Source: Thermohalobaculum sp038524325
GTDB taxonomy: Bacteria; Pseudomonadota; Alphaproteobacteria; Rhodobacterales; Rhodobacteraceae
DNA length: 53,810 bases
Assembly (NCBI GenBank): GCA_038524325.1
Contig: JBCBIS010000004.1
Coordinates: forward strand, 1 to 53,810
Direction of reading: 5' to 3'
The notes under the pieces are model-generated. The model saw only the letters and a program-made list of their open reading frames with translations, was not told the DNA's origin and did no database searches. A program made the translations under genes and the position numbers. The first letter of the stretch is position 1. Each line of letters begins with the position of its first letter. Of the stretch, positions 1 through 8,108 are shown one piece after another.

Positions 1-1
1 T

Positions 2-649
2 GTCGAGGAGCGAACCGATGACCTGAGCTATGCCTGGTCCTCGGTGGTCACCAGCTTTGGCGGCACGGCGCGGGCCATGGTGATCGCGATCCCCTCGGCC
101 TATGCGATGGCGTTCTTTCCGGGGAAATACACCAAGGACATCCTGCTGTGGATGCTGTCGACCAAGATGCTGCCCGCCGTCGGCGTCCTGATGCCGATCT
201 ATCTGATCTGTCAGAGCCTGGGTCTGCTCGACACCAAATTGGCGCTGGTGGTCATCTATGCGCTGATCAACCTGCCGATCATCATGATGATCCTGTTCAA
301 CTATTTCCGCGAGATCCCGAAGGAGATCCTCGAGGCCGCGCGGATGGACGGGACCTCGACCTGGGGCGAGATCACCCAGATCGTGATCCCCCTGGCCTGG
401 GGTGGGATCGCGTCGACCGCGCTGCTCTCGATCGTGCTGCTGTGGAACGAGGCGTTCTGGTCGATCCATCTGACCTCGGCCGATGCCGGCACGCTGGTGG
501 CTCTGGTGGCCTCGTTCTCCTCGCCCGAGGGCTTGTTCTGGGCCAAGCTTTCGGCCGTCTCCACCCTCGCCTGCGCCCCGATCCTGGTGTTTGGCTGGTT
601 CACGCAAAAGCAGCTTGTGCAAGGCCTGACCTTCGGAGCGGTCAAATGA
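2..649 (+). CDS. smoG: Polyol (sorbitol/mannitol) ABC transporter permease, 5' end missing
   Basis: This is an inner-membrane permease subunit of a MalG-type sugar/polyol ABC importer. The reading frame is open to the left edge, so the N-terminus is missing and about 215 residues are visible. The EAA loop that docks on the ATPase is present (EILEAARMDGTSTWGEI, in the middle of the visible part), and hydrophobic segments lie on either side of it. The C-terminus (KQLVQGLTFGAVK) is the usual MalG-family ending. The downstream genes for mannitol dehydrogenase, a SmoK-like ATPase and fructokinase identify the operon as the polyol system known from Rhodobacter sphaeroides (smo/mtl) and Pseudomonas fluorescens (mtlEFGK). 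The partner permease and binding protein should lie left of the window. The family is certain; the exact substrate is inferred from neighbours. Confidence 0.9.
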   Translation, partial: VEERTDDLSYAWSSVVTSFGGTARAMVIAIPSAYAMAFFPGKYTKDILLWMLSTKMLPAVGVLMPIYLICQSLGLLDTKLALVVIYALINLPIIMMILFNYFREIPKEILEAARMDGTSTWGEITQIVIPLAWGGIASTALLSIVLLWNEAFWSIHLTSADAGTLVALVASFSSPEGLFWAKLSAVSTLACAPILVFGWFTQKQLVQGLTFGAVK

Positions 650-681
650 GCCGCCCTCTCCGCATCGACGGGGCCGGATAG
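646..681 (+). other. Eleven-codon ORF coupled to the permease stop
   Basis: An ATG overlaps the permease stop codon (ATGA) and opens an 11-codon frame, MSRPLRIDGAG, which ends in TAG two bases before the regulator start. In related polyol operons a dehydrogenase gene often starts at this kind of overlap. This could therefore be a remnant of a lost gene or a translational coupling leader. Nothing shows that the peptide has a function. Confidence 0.25.
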
Positions 682-683
682 CC

Positions 684-1580
684 ATGTCGATCCTGCTGCC
701 AGAGTTTGAATATGTGGACCGGGCGACCGAGACCATCCGGTATCTCCAGCATGGCTGGCCCTCTGATCTCTGCCGCTGGCACAGCCATCAGGAATACGAG
801 CTTCACCTGATCGTCGCCACGCGCGGGAAGGCCTTTGTCGGCGACTATATCGGGGCCTTCGAGCCGGGCGCGCTGTTCCTGACCGGGCCGAACGTGCCGC
901 ATAACTGGGTGACCGACGAGCTGCCGGCGCGCGATCCGATCCCGGTCCGCGACATGCTGGTGCAGTTCAGCCAGGACAGCATCGACCGTCTGTGCGACGC
1001 TTTCCCCGAGTTTCGCGAGATGGGCGCGATGTTCGAACTGGCCCGATCGGGCATCGAGTTCACCGGCTTCAACCCGACCTTCGCCCGTGGCCATCTGGAA
1101 GCGATCCGCGATACGAAGGGGGCCGAGCGGATCGTCGCCTTTCTGCGCTTTCTGGTCCGCATCAATGAACATGCCGAAAAACGGGCGCTGTCGGTGGCCG
1201 GTGTGCGCAGGCTGGAAGGCAACAATCGGCAGGCGCGGATCGCCGGGGTGGTCGATCACATCGTCTGCAATTATGCCGAGGATCTGCCCCTCGCCCAAGC
1301 CGCCGAGATGGCGGGGATGAGCCCGACCGCCTTCTCGCGCAATTTCCAGAAGGCGACAGGCAAGCGCTTTGTCGAATTCGTCAATCAGGTGCGCATCGGG
1401 CAGGCCTGCTCGATGCTGCTGGCAACCGACGACCATGTCTCGACGATCTGCCACGATGTCGGCTTTCAGAACATCGCGAATTTCAACCGCCACTTCCTGA
1501 AGATGAAGCAGATGACCCCGACCGAGTTCCGCGATCTGGCGCGCAGCAACCTCGCCCCGGTCGGTGGAGAGCTGCGATGA
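684..1580 (+). CDS. mtlR: AraC-family regulator of the polyol operon (MtlR-like)
   Basis: This is a 298-residue transcriptional regulator. The N-terminal third is a cupin-like sensing domain (HQEYELHLIV, then a FLTGPNVPHNW segment at about residues 70-80). The C-terminal 100 residues contain the two helix-turn-helix motifs of the AraC family (LAQAAEMAGMSPTAFSRNFQ and the VSTICHDVGFQNIANFNRHF region). Length and arrangement fit MtlR, the AraC-type activator of the P. fluorescens mannitol operon. The gene is on the same strand inside the operon, between the permease and mannitol dehydrogenase, and its stop overlaps the mtlK start. It is therefore probably co-transcribed with its targets, giving a feedback layout. 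The effector (mannitol, sorbitol or arabitol) is inferred. Confidence 0.88.
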   Translation: MSILLPEFEYVDRATETIRYLQHGWPSDLCRWHSHQEYELHLIVATRGKAFVGDYIGAFEPGALFLTGPNVPHNWVTDELPARDPIPVRDMLVQFSQDSIDRLCDAFPEFREMGAMFELARSGIEFTGFNPTFARGHLEAIRDTKGAERIVAFLRFLVRINEHAEKRALSVAGVRRLEGNNRQARIAGVVDHIVCNYAEDLPLAQAAEMAGMSPTAFSRNFQKATGKRFVEFVNQVRIGQACSMLLATDDHVSTICHDVGFQNIANFNRHFLKMKQMTPTEFRDLARSNLAPVGGELR

Positions 1581-2998
1581 ACCTGCCGGCGCAGATCGGG
1601 GTGTATCGCACCGGATATGACCGCGCGGAGTTGCGGACCGGCATGGTGCATCTCGGCTATGGCGCCTTTCACCGCGGGCATCAGGCGGTTTATCTCGATG
1701 ATTGCATGGAGGCGACGGGCGATCTCTCCTGGGGCATCGCCGCGGTCAATCTGAGACGATCGGAAAGCGCCGGGTTCGCGCGGCGCAACCCGATGCTCGA
1801 CGGCTATGCGCTGAAGACGATGGCACCGGACGGACAGGCGGATCTGCGCCTCGTGCGCGCGCATACCCGGTTCCTCGACTGGCCCGAGACGCCGGAGCCG
1901 GCCGAGGCGTTGCTCGCGGATGCCGGGGTCCATGCGGTCACGGTCACAGTGACCGAAAGCGGATACTCCCTGGCGACTGACGGTGCCCTGAACATCGAGG
2001 ACCCGGTGATCGCCGCCGAATTGGCGGGGGCGCAGCCAAGATCGGTCTATGGCTATCTCGCCCGGGCGCTCGAGCGGCGGAGGCAGGCGGGTGGGGCGCC
2101 CGTTACACTTCTCTGCTGCGACAATATCCGAGAAAATGGCCTGGTGCTGGAGCGCGCCTTCCTCGCCTATCTCGTGGCGACGGGCCGCGACCGGCTGGCC
2201 GATTGGGTGCGGGCGCGGGCGAGCTTTCCCTGCTCGATGGTCGATCGCATCACTCCCCGCGCCACGCCCGATCTCGCGCGTGAGGTCGAGGCGCGGATGC
2301 CGGGCTATGGCGCCGATGCGATCCATGGCGAGGCCTTCTCGCAATGGGTGCTGGAAGACCGGTTCGCCGGCCCGATGCCGGATCTGAGCCGCGCCGGGGT
2401 CGAAATCGTCACGCAGGTGCATCCCTATGAGGAAGCGAAGATCCGGATCCTCAATGGCGGCCACACCGCCCTGGCCTATCTCGCCGCGCTGTCCGGGTAT
2501 CAGACCTTCGACCAGGCCATGCGCGATCCCGGGTTGCGCGCCCATTTCGAGGCCTGGCAAAGGGCAGAGGTCCTGCCCGGCCTGACCCTCGACCTGCCCT
2601 TCGATAAAGCCGCCTATCTCACCACCATCGCCCAGCGCTTCGAGAACGCCGCCATCGCCGACCATCTCGAGCGGATCTGCATGGATGGCTACTCAAAAAT
2701 GGCGCTCTATGTCCGTCCGACCCTGGCCGCCTGCCTTGGCCAGGGGATCGCGCCGGTGGCGGGGTATCGCAGCATCGCCAGCTGGTATGTCTTCGCCCGT
2801 CTGGCGGCGGCGGGCCGCTGCCCGATCCCCTATCGCGAACCCTGCTGGAGCGCGTTGGCCCCCCTCCTCGCGCCCGGGCGGCAACAGGAATTCGCCCGCG
2901 CCCCCCAGATCTGGGGCGATCTGCCCCAGCGCCATGCCGGGTTCGTCCCCGGCCTTTGCACTGCCCTCGAGGAGATGGATCGCCAATGGCCAATGTGA
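1577..2998 (+). CDS. mtlK: Mannitol 2-dehydrogenase (polyol dehydrogenase)
   Basis: This 473-residue cytoplasmic enzyme of the long-chain mannitol dehydrogenase family oxidises D-mannitol (often also D-arabitol or D-sorbitol) to the ketose with NAD+. The N-terminal nucleotide-binding region begins MVHLGYGAFHRGHQAVYLDD at about residue 23. The family segment MVDRITPRAT is present, and the catalytic Lys region KIRILNGGHTALAYLA lies near residue 290. The ATG overlaps the regulator stop (ATGA), and the stop overlaps the ATPase start, so translation is probably coupled through this part of the operon. The product fructose would be phosphorylated by the kinase encoded at 4031. Length is normal for the family. 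Confidence 0.93.
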   Translation: MNLPAQIGVYRTGYDRAELRTGMVHLGYGAFHRGHQAVYLDDCMEATGDLSWGIAAVNLRRSESAGFARRNPMLDGYALKTMAPDGQADLRLVRAHTRFLDWPETPEPAEALLADAGVHAVTVTVTESGYSLATDGALNIEDPVIAAELAGAQPRSVYGYLARALERRRQAGGAPVTLLCCDNIRENGLVLERAFLAYLVATGRDRLADWVRARASFPCSMVDRITPRATPDLAREVEARMPGYGADAIHGEAFSQWVLEDRFAGPMPDLSRAGVEIVTQVHPYEEAKIRILNGGHTALAYLAALSGYQTFDQAMRDPGLRAHFEAWQRAEVLPGLTLDLPFDKAAYLTTIAQRFENAAIADHLERICMDGYSKMALYVRPTLAACLGQGIAPVAGYRSIASWYVFARLAAAGRCPIPYREPCWSALAPLLAPGRQQEFARAPQIWGDLPQRHAGFVPGLCTALEEMDRQWPM

Positions 2999-4017
2999 GG
3001 ATCACCAACGCCACCAAGTCGTATGGCGCCGACCAGGTTATCCATGGGGTCGACCTCGACATCTCCGATGGGGAGTTCGTGGTCTTCGTTGGCCCTTCGG
3101 GCTGTGGCAAGTCCACCTTGCTGCGGATGATCGCCGGGCTCGAGGAGATCAGCGGCGGCGAGATCGAAATCGGCGGGCGGGTGATGAACGAGGTCGCCCC
3201 GGCCAAACGCGGGGTCGCCATGGTCTTCCAGACCTATGCGCTCTATCCGCATATGACGGTCTTCAACAACATGGCCTTCGGCTTGAAACAGGCCCGTACC
3301 GCGCCCGCCGAGATCGATGCAAGGGTGCGGGCCGCCGCCGAGGTGCTGAAGATCACCGACTATCTCGACCGGCTGCCCCGCGCCCTGTCGGGAGGGCAGC
3401 GCCAGCGGGTTGCCATCGGACGGGCCATCGTGCGCGAGCCCGAGGTGTTCCTCTTCGACGAGCCGCTTTCGAACCTCGATGCCGCGCTGCGCGTGCAGAC
3501 CCGGCTCGAGATCGCCCGGCTGCATCAGCGCCTGGATGCCACCATGATCTATGTCACCCATGACCAGGTCGAGGCGATGACCCTGGCCGACAAGATCGTC
3601 GTGCTGCGCGGCGGGCGGATCGAGCAGACCGGCGCGCCGATCGACCTCTACGAGCGTCCCACGAACACATTCGTTGCGGGTTTCATCGGCAGCCCGCAGA
3701 TGAATTTCTTCACGCCGGCCGATCTGGCCCCCTCGGCCCCCGAGGGGCTGGGCGGCGAGGCGATGATCGGCATCCGACCCGAGCATCTGAGGGTTTGCGG
3801 GGCCGAGGACGCGCTGCTGACCGCCCGGCTCGAGCTGGTCGAACAGCTTGGCGAATATGCCCTGGCCCATATGGTTTGCGAAAGCGGCGCCGAGTTCATC
3901 GCGAAGATGGAGGCAGCGCCCGCAGGCGCCAAGGGCAGCCGCCTCGGCTTCACCGCCGATCTCGCGCGGATCCACCGCTTCGATGCCCGGGGCATCCGGC
4001 GCGGCGCTCAGGTCTGA
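2986..4017 (+). CDS. smoK: Polyol ABC transporter ATP-binding protein (SmoK/MalK type)
   Basis: This is the cytoplasmic ATPase that powers the polyol importer, 343 residues long. Walker A (GPSGCGKST), the signature LSGGQRQRVAIGRA, Walker B (VFLFDEPLSNLDA) and the switch His (YVTHDQVEAMTLAD) are all intact. A C-terminal TOBE/OB regulatory domain follows from about residue 240, as in MalK/UgpC proteins. The ATG at 2986 was chosen because the homologous start (MANVRITNATKSYG) begins there and a GAGGAG ribosome-binding sequence lies about 12-17 bases upstream, inside the end of mtlK. The gene overlaps mtlK by 13 bases. It should pair with the permease at the left edge. Confidence 0.93.
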   Translation: MANVRITNATKSYGADQVIHGVDLDISDGEFVVFVGPSGCGKSTLLRMIAGLEEISGGEIEIGGRVMNEVAPAKRGVAMVFQTYALYPHMTVFNNMAFGLKQARTAPAEIDARVRAAAEVLKITDYLDRLPRALSGGQRQRVAIGRAIVREPEVFLFDEPLSNLDAALRVQTRLEIARLHQRLDATMIYVTHDQVEAMTLADKIVVLRGGRIEQTGAPIDLYERPTNTFVAGFIGSPQMNFFTPADLAPSAPEGLGGEAMIGIRPEHLRVCGAEDALLTARLELVEQLGEYALAHMVCESGAEFIAKMEAAPAGAKGSRLGFTADLARIHRFDARGIRRGAQV

Positions 4018-4030
4018 GCCGGGAGGGGCC

Positions 4031-4936
4031 ATGTCGATCCTCGTCTGCGGTGAAGCGCTCTACGATGTCTTCCAGACCGAAAGCGGGGCGGAGGGAAGGC
4101 TGACCTTCGAGGCGCGGCCCGGCGGGTCGCCGTTCAACGTCGCCTGCGGCATCGCTCGTCTGGGCGGGCAGGCGGCGCTGCTGACCGGGCTCTCGACCGA
4201 CACGTTCGGCGCCCGTCTGCTGGGGGAGTTGCAGCGGGACGGGGTCAATACAGGCTATCTCCAGCGCAATGCGCGCCGCACGACCCTCTCGGTCGTGGGT
4301 CTCGATCCCGGGGGCAGTCCGGACTATGCGTTCTATGGCACGGACTCGGCGGATTGTGGGCTGACCGAGGCGGATATGCCCCCTCTCGGCCCCGAGATCC
4401 GGGCCCTGCATCTCGGCTCCTATCCGCTGGTGGTGCCGCCGGTGGCGGATGCGCTCGCCGCGTTGGCGCTGCGCCATCGCGGGCTTTTCCTCTCGCTGGA
4501 CCCGAATATCCGACCGACCATCGCGCCGGATATGGCGCTGTGGCGGGCGCGGATCGATGGGCTGCGCCCCCATGCCCGGCTGATCAAGGTGAGCGCCGAG
4601 GATCTCGCGCTGCTCACCCCCGGGCGGGCACCGATCGAGACGGCACGGGCCTGGGCGGCCGAGCATCCCTGTCTCGTGGTCCTCACCGCGGGGCCGGACA
4701 GCCTGACGGCGCTTCTGGGCGAAACCGTTGTGCACGTGACCCCCCCGGCTGTCGAGGTGGTCGACACGGTTGGGGCCGGAGATGCGGTTCAGGCGAGCCT
4801 TCTGGCGGGGCTGCAACGTCTCGGCGCCTTCGATGACGGGGTGCATGCCCTCGCCGAAACCGCTCTCCGCGGCCTGCTCGAAGATGCGGCCCGGCGCGGC
4901 GCGCAGACCTGTGCTGTGCGCGGCGCCCGCATCTGA
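4031..4936 (+). CDS. mtlZ: Fructokinase, PfkB/ribokinase family
   Basis: This 301-residue PfkB-family sugar kinase probably phosphorylates the fructose formed by mannitol dehydrogenase. The N-terminus MSILVCGEALYDVF and the early glycine-rich substrate motif (GGSPFNVACGIARLGG) are typical of fructokinases. The C-terminal signature DTVGAGDAVQASLLAG contains the catalytic Asp of the GAGD anion hole; Val replaces the Phe commonly found after GAGDA. The ATG follows GGGAGGGG, 13 bases after the ATPase stop. MtlZ occupies this place in the Rhodobacter polyol operon. It is the last gene of the run: the next gene faces it from the other strand 130 bases away. Confidence 0.88.
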   Translation: MSILVCGEALYDVFQTESGAEGRLTFEARPGGSPFNVACGIARLGGQAALLTGLSTDTFGARLLGELQRDGVNTGYLQRNARRTTLSVVGLDPGGSPDYAFYGTDSADCGLTEADMPPLGPEIRALHLGSYPLVVPPVADALAALALRHRGLFLSLDPNIRPTIAPDMALWRARIDGLRPHARLIKVSAEDLALLTPGRAPIETARAWAAEHPCLVVLTAGPDSLTALLGETVVHVTPPAVEVVDTVGAGDAVQASLLAGLQRLGAFDDGVHALAETALRGLLEDAARRGAQTCAVRGARI

Positions 4937-5065
4937 GCATCGGTTGGCGGCCTCAGGCAGAAGGGGATGAGATGTTCACCGCCCCGCCAGCGATCAAACG
5001 AGGCGAGGCTGCACGGCAGTCCCAAGGCGCGAAGCTGCCAGCCCGCAGCGTTTGGTCCACAGCTT

Positions 5066-5869
5066 TCAACCCGCGGCCGGGCCGTCCAACTCCGCCAAAA
5101 ATCCAGCGATCTGGGCGGCGCAGTCTTCGGGCTGCTCGACCGGCGGCAGGTGGCCGCAAGAGGCGATCTCGTGATAGCGCGCGCCCTCGATCAGCCCTGC
5201 CAAGCTCCGCACCAGTTCCGCCGGGGTTGCCTTGTCCCTGTCCCCGGCGATGCAGAGGGTGGGCAGCTTCAGCGTGGCGGTTGGTTCGGTATAGTCCGCG
5301 TCACGGATGGCGGCGCAGACCGCGGCATAGCCCTCGGCGGGGGTCCGGCTCAGCATCGCCCGATAGCCGGCGATGTCGGCTGGCCGATTGGCGTGGAAGC
5401 CTTCGGTGAACCAGCGCGCCAGCACCCCGTCGGCCATCGGCGCCAGCCCGCCCTCGGCCGCTGCGGCGATCCGCTGGTTCCAAAGCTCGGTCGAGCCGAT
5501 CTTCGCGCCGGTATTGCACAGGATCAGACCCCGCACCCGCTGGGGCGCGGACTTGGCCACCTGCTGGGCGATCAGCCCGCCGACCGAGAGGCCGCAGACG
5601 ACCGCCTGCGCCAGGCCGAGATGGTCCATCAGCCGCAGCAGATCCCCGCCCAGATCGGCGATGCTCAGGCCAGGCCCGGGCATCGAGGACAGCCCATGCC
5701 CCCGCTTGTCCATGCCGACCAGGGCATAGCCTTGTGGCAGGCGGCTCAGCACCTCGTCCCACAGCGTCAGATCGGTGCCAAGCGAGTTGGAGAAGACCAC
5801 CGCCGGCCCGGTTGGATCGCCCTCGACCCGATAGCGCAGCGTCACACCGTCCAGATCAACGAATTTCAT
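5066..5869 (-). CDS. pcaD: 3-oxoadipate enol-lactonase
   Basis: This 267-residue alpha/beta hydrolase hydrolyses beta-ketoadipate enol-lactone to 3-oxoadipate in the protocatechuate branch of aromatic breakdown. The oxyanion-side segment FSNSLGTDLTLWDEVLSRL, the nucleophile elbow CGLSVGG (Ser near residue 117) and the C-terminal catalytic His in SCGHLPPVEQP are all as in PcaD. It lies 13 bases downstream of pobA on the same strand and is probably co-transcribed. PobA makes protocatechuate, which is consistent with the role, but the other pca genes are not in the window. Confidence 0.9.
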   Translation of the reverse strand: MKFVDLDGVTLRYRVEGDPTGPAVVFSNSLGTDLTLWDEVLSRLPQGYALVGMDKRGHGLSSMPGPGLSIADLGGDLLRLMDHLGLAQAVVCGLSVGGLIAQQVAKSAPQRVRGLILCNTGAKIGSTELWNQRIAAAAEGGLAPMADGVLARWFTEGFHANRPADIAGYRAMLSRTPAEGYAAVCAAIRDADYTEPTATLKLPTLCIAGDRDKATPAELVRSLAGLIEGARYHEIASCGHLPPVEQPEDCAAQIAGFLAELDGPAAG

Positions 5870-5882
5870 GATGTCCCCTCTC

Positions 5883-7121
5883 TCATTCTGCCGGTGCCCC
5901 GGTCATCACATCGTCATAGGGCAGCCCGACATAGTTCTCGGCAATCGCCGTCTGCGCGGCCCGTGACGCGAAGATATAGTCGAGCTCCGCGCGTTTGATC
6001 CGCCGCCCGAAGGCATCGTCCCTGTCGAAATCGTGCAGCACCGTGGTCAGCATCCAGGAAAACCGCTCGGACTTCCAGACCCGGCGCAGGGCCGTCTCGG
6101 GATAGTTGAGCAGCCCGCGCTCCTCGCCCCGCACGAAATGGGCAATCAGCGCCGTGGCCAGGTAATGCACGTCGCCGACCGCCAGATTCAGCCCCTTGGC
6201 GCCGGTCGGGGGCACGATATGCGCCGCATCTCCGGCCAGGAACAGCCGGCCATAGCGCATTGTCTCGCAGACAAAGCTGCGCAGGGGCGCGATGCTTTTC
6301 TCAAGCGCGGGGCCGGTGGTGACGCTCAGCGCGACTTCGGGGCCGAGCCGGCGCTTGATCTCCTCCCACAGCCTGTCATCGGGCCAGGCCTCCAGCGCCT
6401 CGTCGGCGGGGCATTGGATATAATAGCGCGAGCGTGTGGCCGACCGCATGCTGGCCAGCGCGAAGCCGCGCCCGGAACTGGCATAGATCAACTCGTCGCG
6501 GCAGGGTGGCACATCCGCCAGAATGCCGAGCCAGCCGAACGGATAGACCCGCTCGAACTCCCGCCTCCGCGCCGCCGGGATGGCCTGGCGCGAGGGGCCG
6601 CGAAACCCGTCACAGCCGGCCAGAAGATCCGCCTCGACCCGCCAGGACCTGCCGTCTTGCGTGAAGCTGACCGAGGGATGGTCGGTGTCGATATCGTCGA
6701 GCGTGACATCGCCCGCCCCGTGAAACATCCGGGTGCCGCGGGCGTCATGGGCCGCCATCAGATCCTTGGTCACCTCGGTCTGGCCATAGACCGTCACATC
6801 GCGACCGACCAAGGCGTCCAGGTCAATCCGGCAGGTCGCGCCCTCGACGGCGAGGTCGAAGCCGCGATGCACCAGCCCCTCGCGATCCAGCCGGTCGCCC
6901 AGCCCGGCCTTGCGGAGGATCTCGACCGTGCCGGCCTCCAGCACACCCGCTCTGATCCGCGCGGCCACATGCGCGGCCGACTGCCGCTCGATGATGATCG
7001 AGGCGACCCCCTCCAGCCCCAGCAACCAGGACAGCAGCATCCCCGAGGGCCCGCCGCCGATGATCGCAACCTGGGTCTTCAGGGGGGAGGAAGGCGGGCC
7101 TTTCACGGCATCAGGCTCCAT
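5883..7121 (-). CDS. pobA: 4-hydroxybenzoate 3-monooxygenase
   Basis: This FAD-dependent class A aromatic hydroxylase converts 4-hydroxybenzoate to protocatechuate with NADPH and O2. The N-terminal dinucleotide fold (VAIIGGGPSGMLLSWLLG), the DG motif (DLLAGCDGFRGPSRQAIP) and the GD flavin motif (LFLAGDAAHIVPPTGAKG) are complete. The frame extends to a GTG at 7133, but ATG 7121 is the first ATG. Either start leaves a 15-20 residue extension before the usual KTQVAIIGGG beginning, and neither has a clear Shine-Dalgarno, so the true start is uncertain. The gene is followed by pcaD. No PobR-type regulator is adjacent. Confidence 0.92.
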   Translation of the reverse strand: MEPDAVKGPPSSPLKTQVAIIGGGPSGMLLSWLLGLEGVASIIIERQSAAHVAARIRAGVLEAGTVEILRKAGLGDRLDREGLVHRGFDLAVEGATCRIDLDALVGRDVTVYGQTEVTKDLMAAHDARGTRMFHGAGDVTLDDIDTDHPSVSFTQDGRSWRVEADLLAGCDGFRGPSRQAIPAARRREFERVYPFGWLGILADVPPCRDELIYASSGRGFALASMRSATRSRYYIQCPADEALEAWPDDRLWEEIKRRLGPEVALSVTTGPALEKSIAPLRSFVCETMRYGRLFLAGDAAHIVPPTGAKGLNLAVGDVHYLATALIAHFVRGEERGLLNYPETALRRVWKSERFSWMLTTVLHDFDRDDAFGRRIKRAELDYIFASRAAQTAIAENYVGLPYDDVMTGAPAE

Positions 7122-7182
7122 CGCATGGGACACGCGCAGCCATTATCATCCGGGTCCGACGCTGATCCTCTGCCAGGAGTGA

Positions 7183-7258
7183 TGGTGGGCGGTACTGGGC
7201 TCGAACCAGTGACCCCAGCGATGTGAACACTGTGCTCTACCAACTGAGCTAACCGCCC
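7183..7258 (-). tRNA. tRNA-Val (anticodon CAC)
   Basis: The minus strand folds as a complete tRNA. It has a 7-bp acceptor stem (GGGCGGT with ACCGCCC), a D arm GCTC/GAGC, an anticodon stem CAGTG/CGCTG with one T-G pair, a loop TTCACAT carrying anticodon CAC for GTG codons, a T arm containing GGTTCGAGCC, discriminator A and an encoded CCA at 7183-7185. It lies between pobA and gph, all on the minus strand. Confidence 0.97.
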
Positions 7259-7295
7259 GCCAGAGACCGCCGTATAGGCGGGGTTTCGGGGGGCG

Positions 7296-7985
7296 TCAAG
7301 CGTCTCGCGCGGGAGGGTGCAGGGTCTCGAGCAGATCCGGCAATTCGGCATAATGTGCGATCACCGCGTCTGGGGCCAGGGTCTCCAGCGGCTCGGCGGC
7401 GAAACCGAAACTTGTGAGGATGCAGGGCATGCCTGCGCGCCGTGCGGTTGTCAGATCGGTCACTGTGTCGCCGATCAGGACCGAGCGCATCGGATCGGCG
7501 CCGATCCGGCGGCAGGTCTCGAGCAGATGTTCGGGGTCGGGCTTGCGCACCGCCAGGGTGTCGGCGCCGAGCAGGGCGCCGAACCGGTCGAGCACGCCCA
7601 GCTCGCGCATTAGGATCAGGGCCAGGCGCTCGGGCTTGTTGGTGCAGATGCCGAGGCGCCAGCGGCCCGCCTCCAGCCGGTCGAGGCATGTCTCGAGCCC
7701 GTCATAGAGCGTGGTCTCGACCGCGATGCGCTGCTCATAGGCCTCGAGCAGGATGGGGTAGAGCCGGTCGGCCAGCGCCGTGCTCTCGCCGCTCTCGGCC
7801 GGGCGCCCCGCCTTCTCCAGCGAGCGGCGGATCATCGCCCGGCCACCGCGTCCCGCGAAGGAGCGGTCCTCGGCTGGGTCGAGCAGCGGCAGGCCCTCGG
7901 GTGCCAGGGCCACATTCGCCGCGGCCAACAGATCGCCCGCCGTATCGGCGAGCGTCCCGTCCAAATCAAAAATGGCGCCCCGCAT
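7296..7985 (-). CDS. gph: Phosphoglycolate phosphatase, HAD family
   Basis: This 229-residue HAD hydrolase dephosphorylates 2-phosphoglycolate, from photorespiration or DNA repair. Motif I is IFDLDGTLADT at residues 5-15, with both catalytic Asp residues. The motif II region is LGICTNKPERL. Motifs III and IV are in RKPDPEHLLETC and SVLIGDTVTDLTTARRAGMP. The start ATG at 7985 gives the standard MRGAIFDLDGTL opening. A much longer frame continues upstream on this strand but only antisense to glmU and glmS, so it is not coding. The gene diverges from glmU across a 123-base spacer. Confidence 0.9.
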   Translation of the reverse strand: MRGAIFDLDGTLADTAGDLLAAANVALAPEGLPLLDPAEDRSFAGRGGRAMIRRSLEKAGRPAESGESTALADRLYPILLEAYEQRIAVETTLYDGLETCLDRLEAGRWRLGICTNKPERLALILMRELGVLDRFGALLGADTLAVRKPDPEHLLETCRRIGADPMRSVLIGDTVTDLTTARRAGMPCILTSFGFAAEPLETLAPDAVIAHYAELPDLLETLHPPARDA

Positions 7986-8108
7986 GATCCCTCCCCCGCT
8001 GCTCGACCCTGCTTTAGCCGGAAGGGCAACGAACTGAAACAGATTCTGAACTCTGTGCAGGGGGCGGAGGGTTTTCCGGCTGGGGCACAGTCTGTATAGA
8101 CCCTCGCC

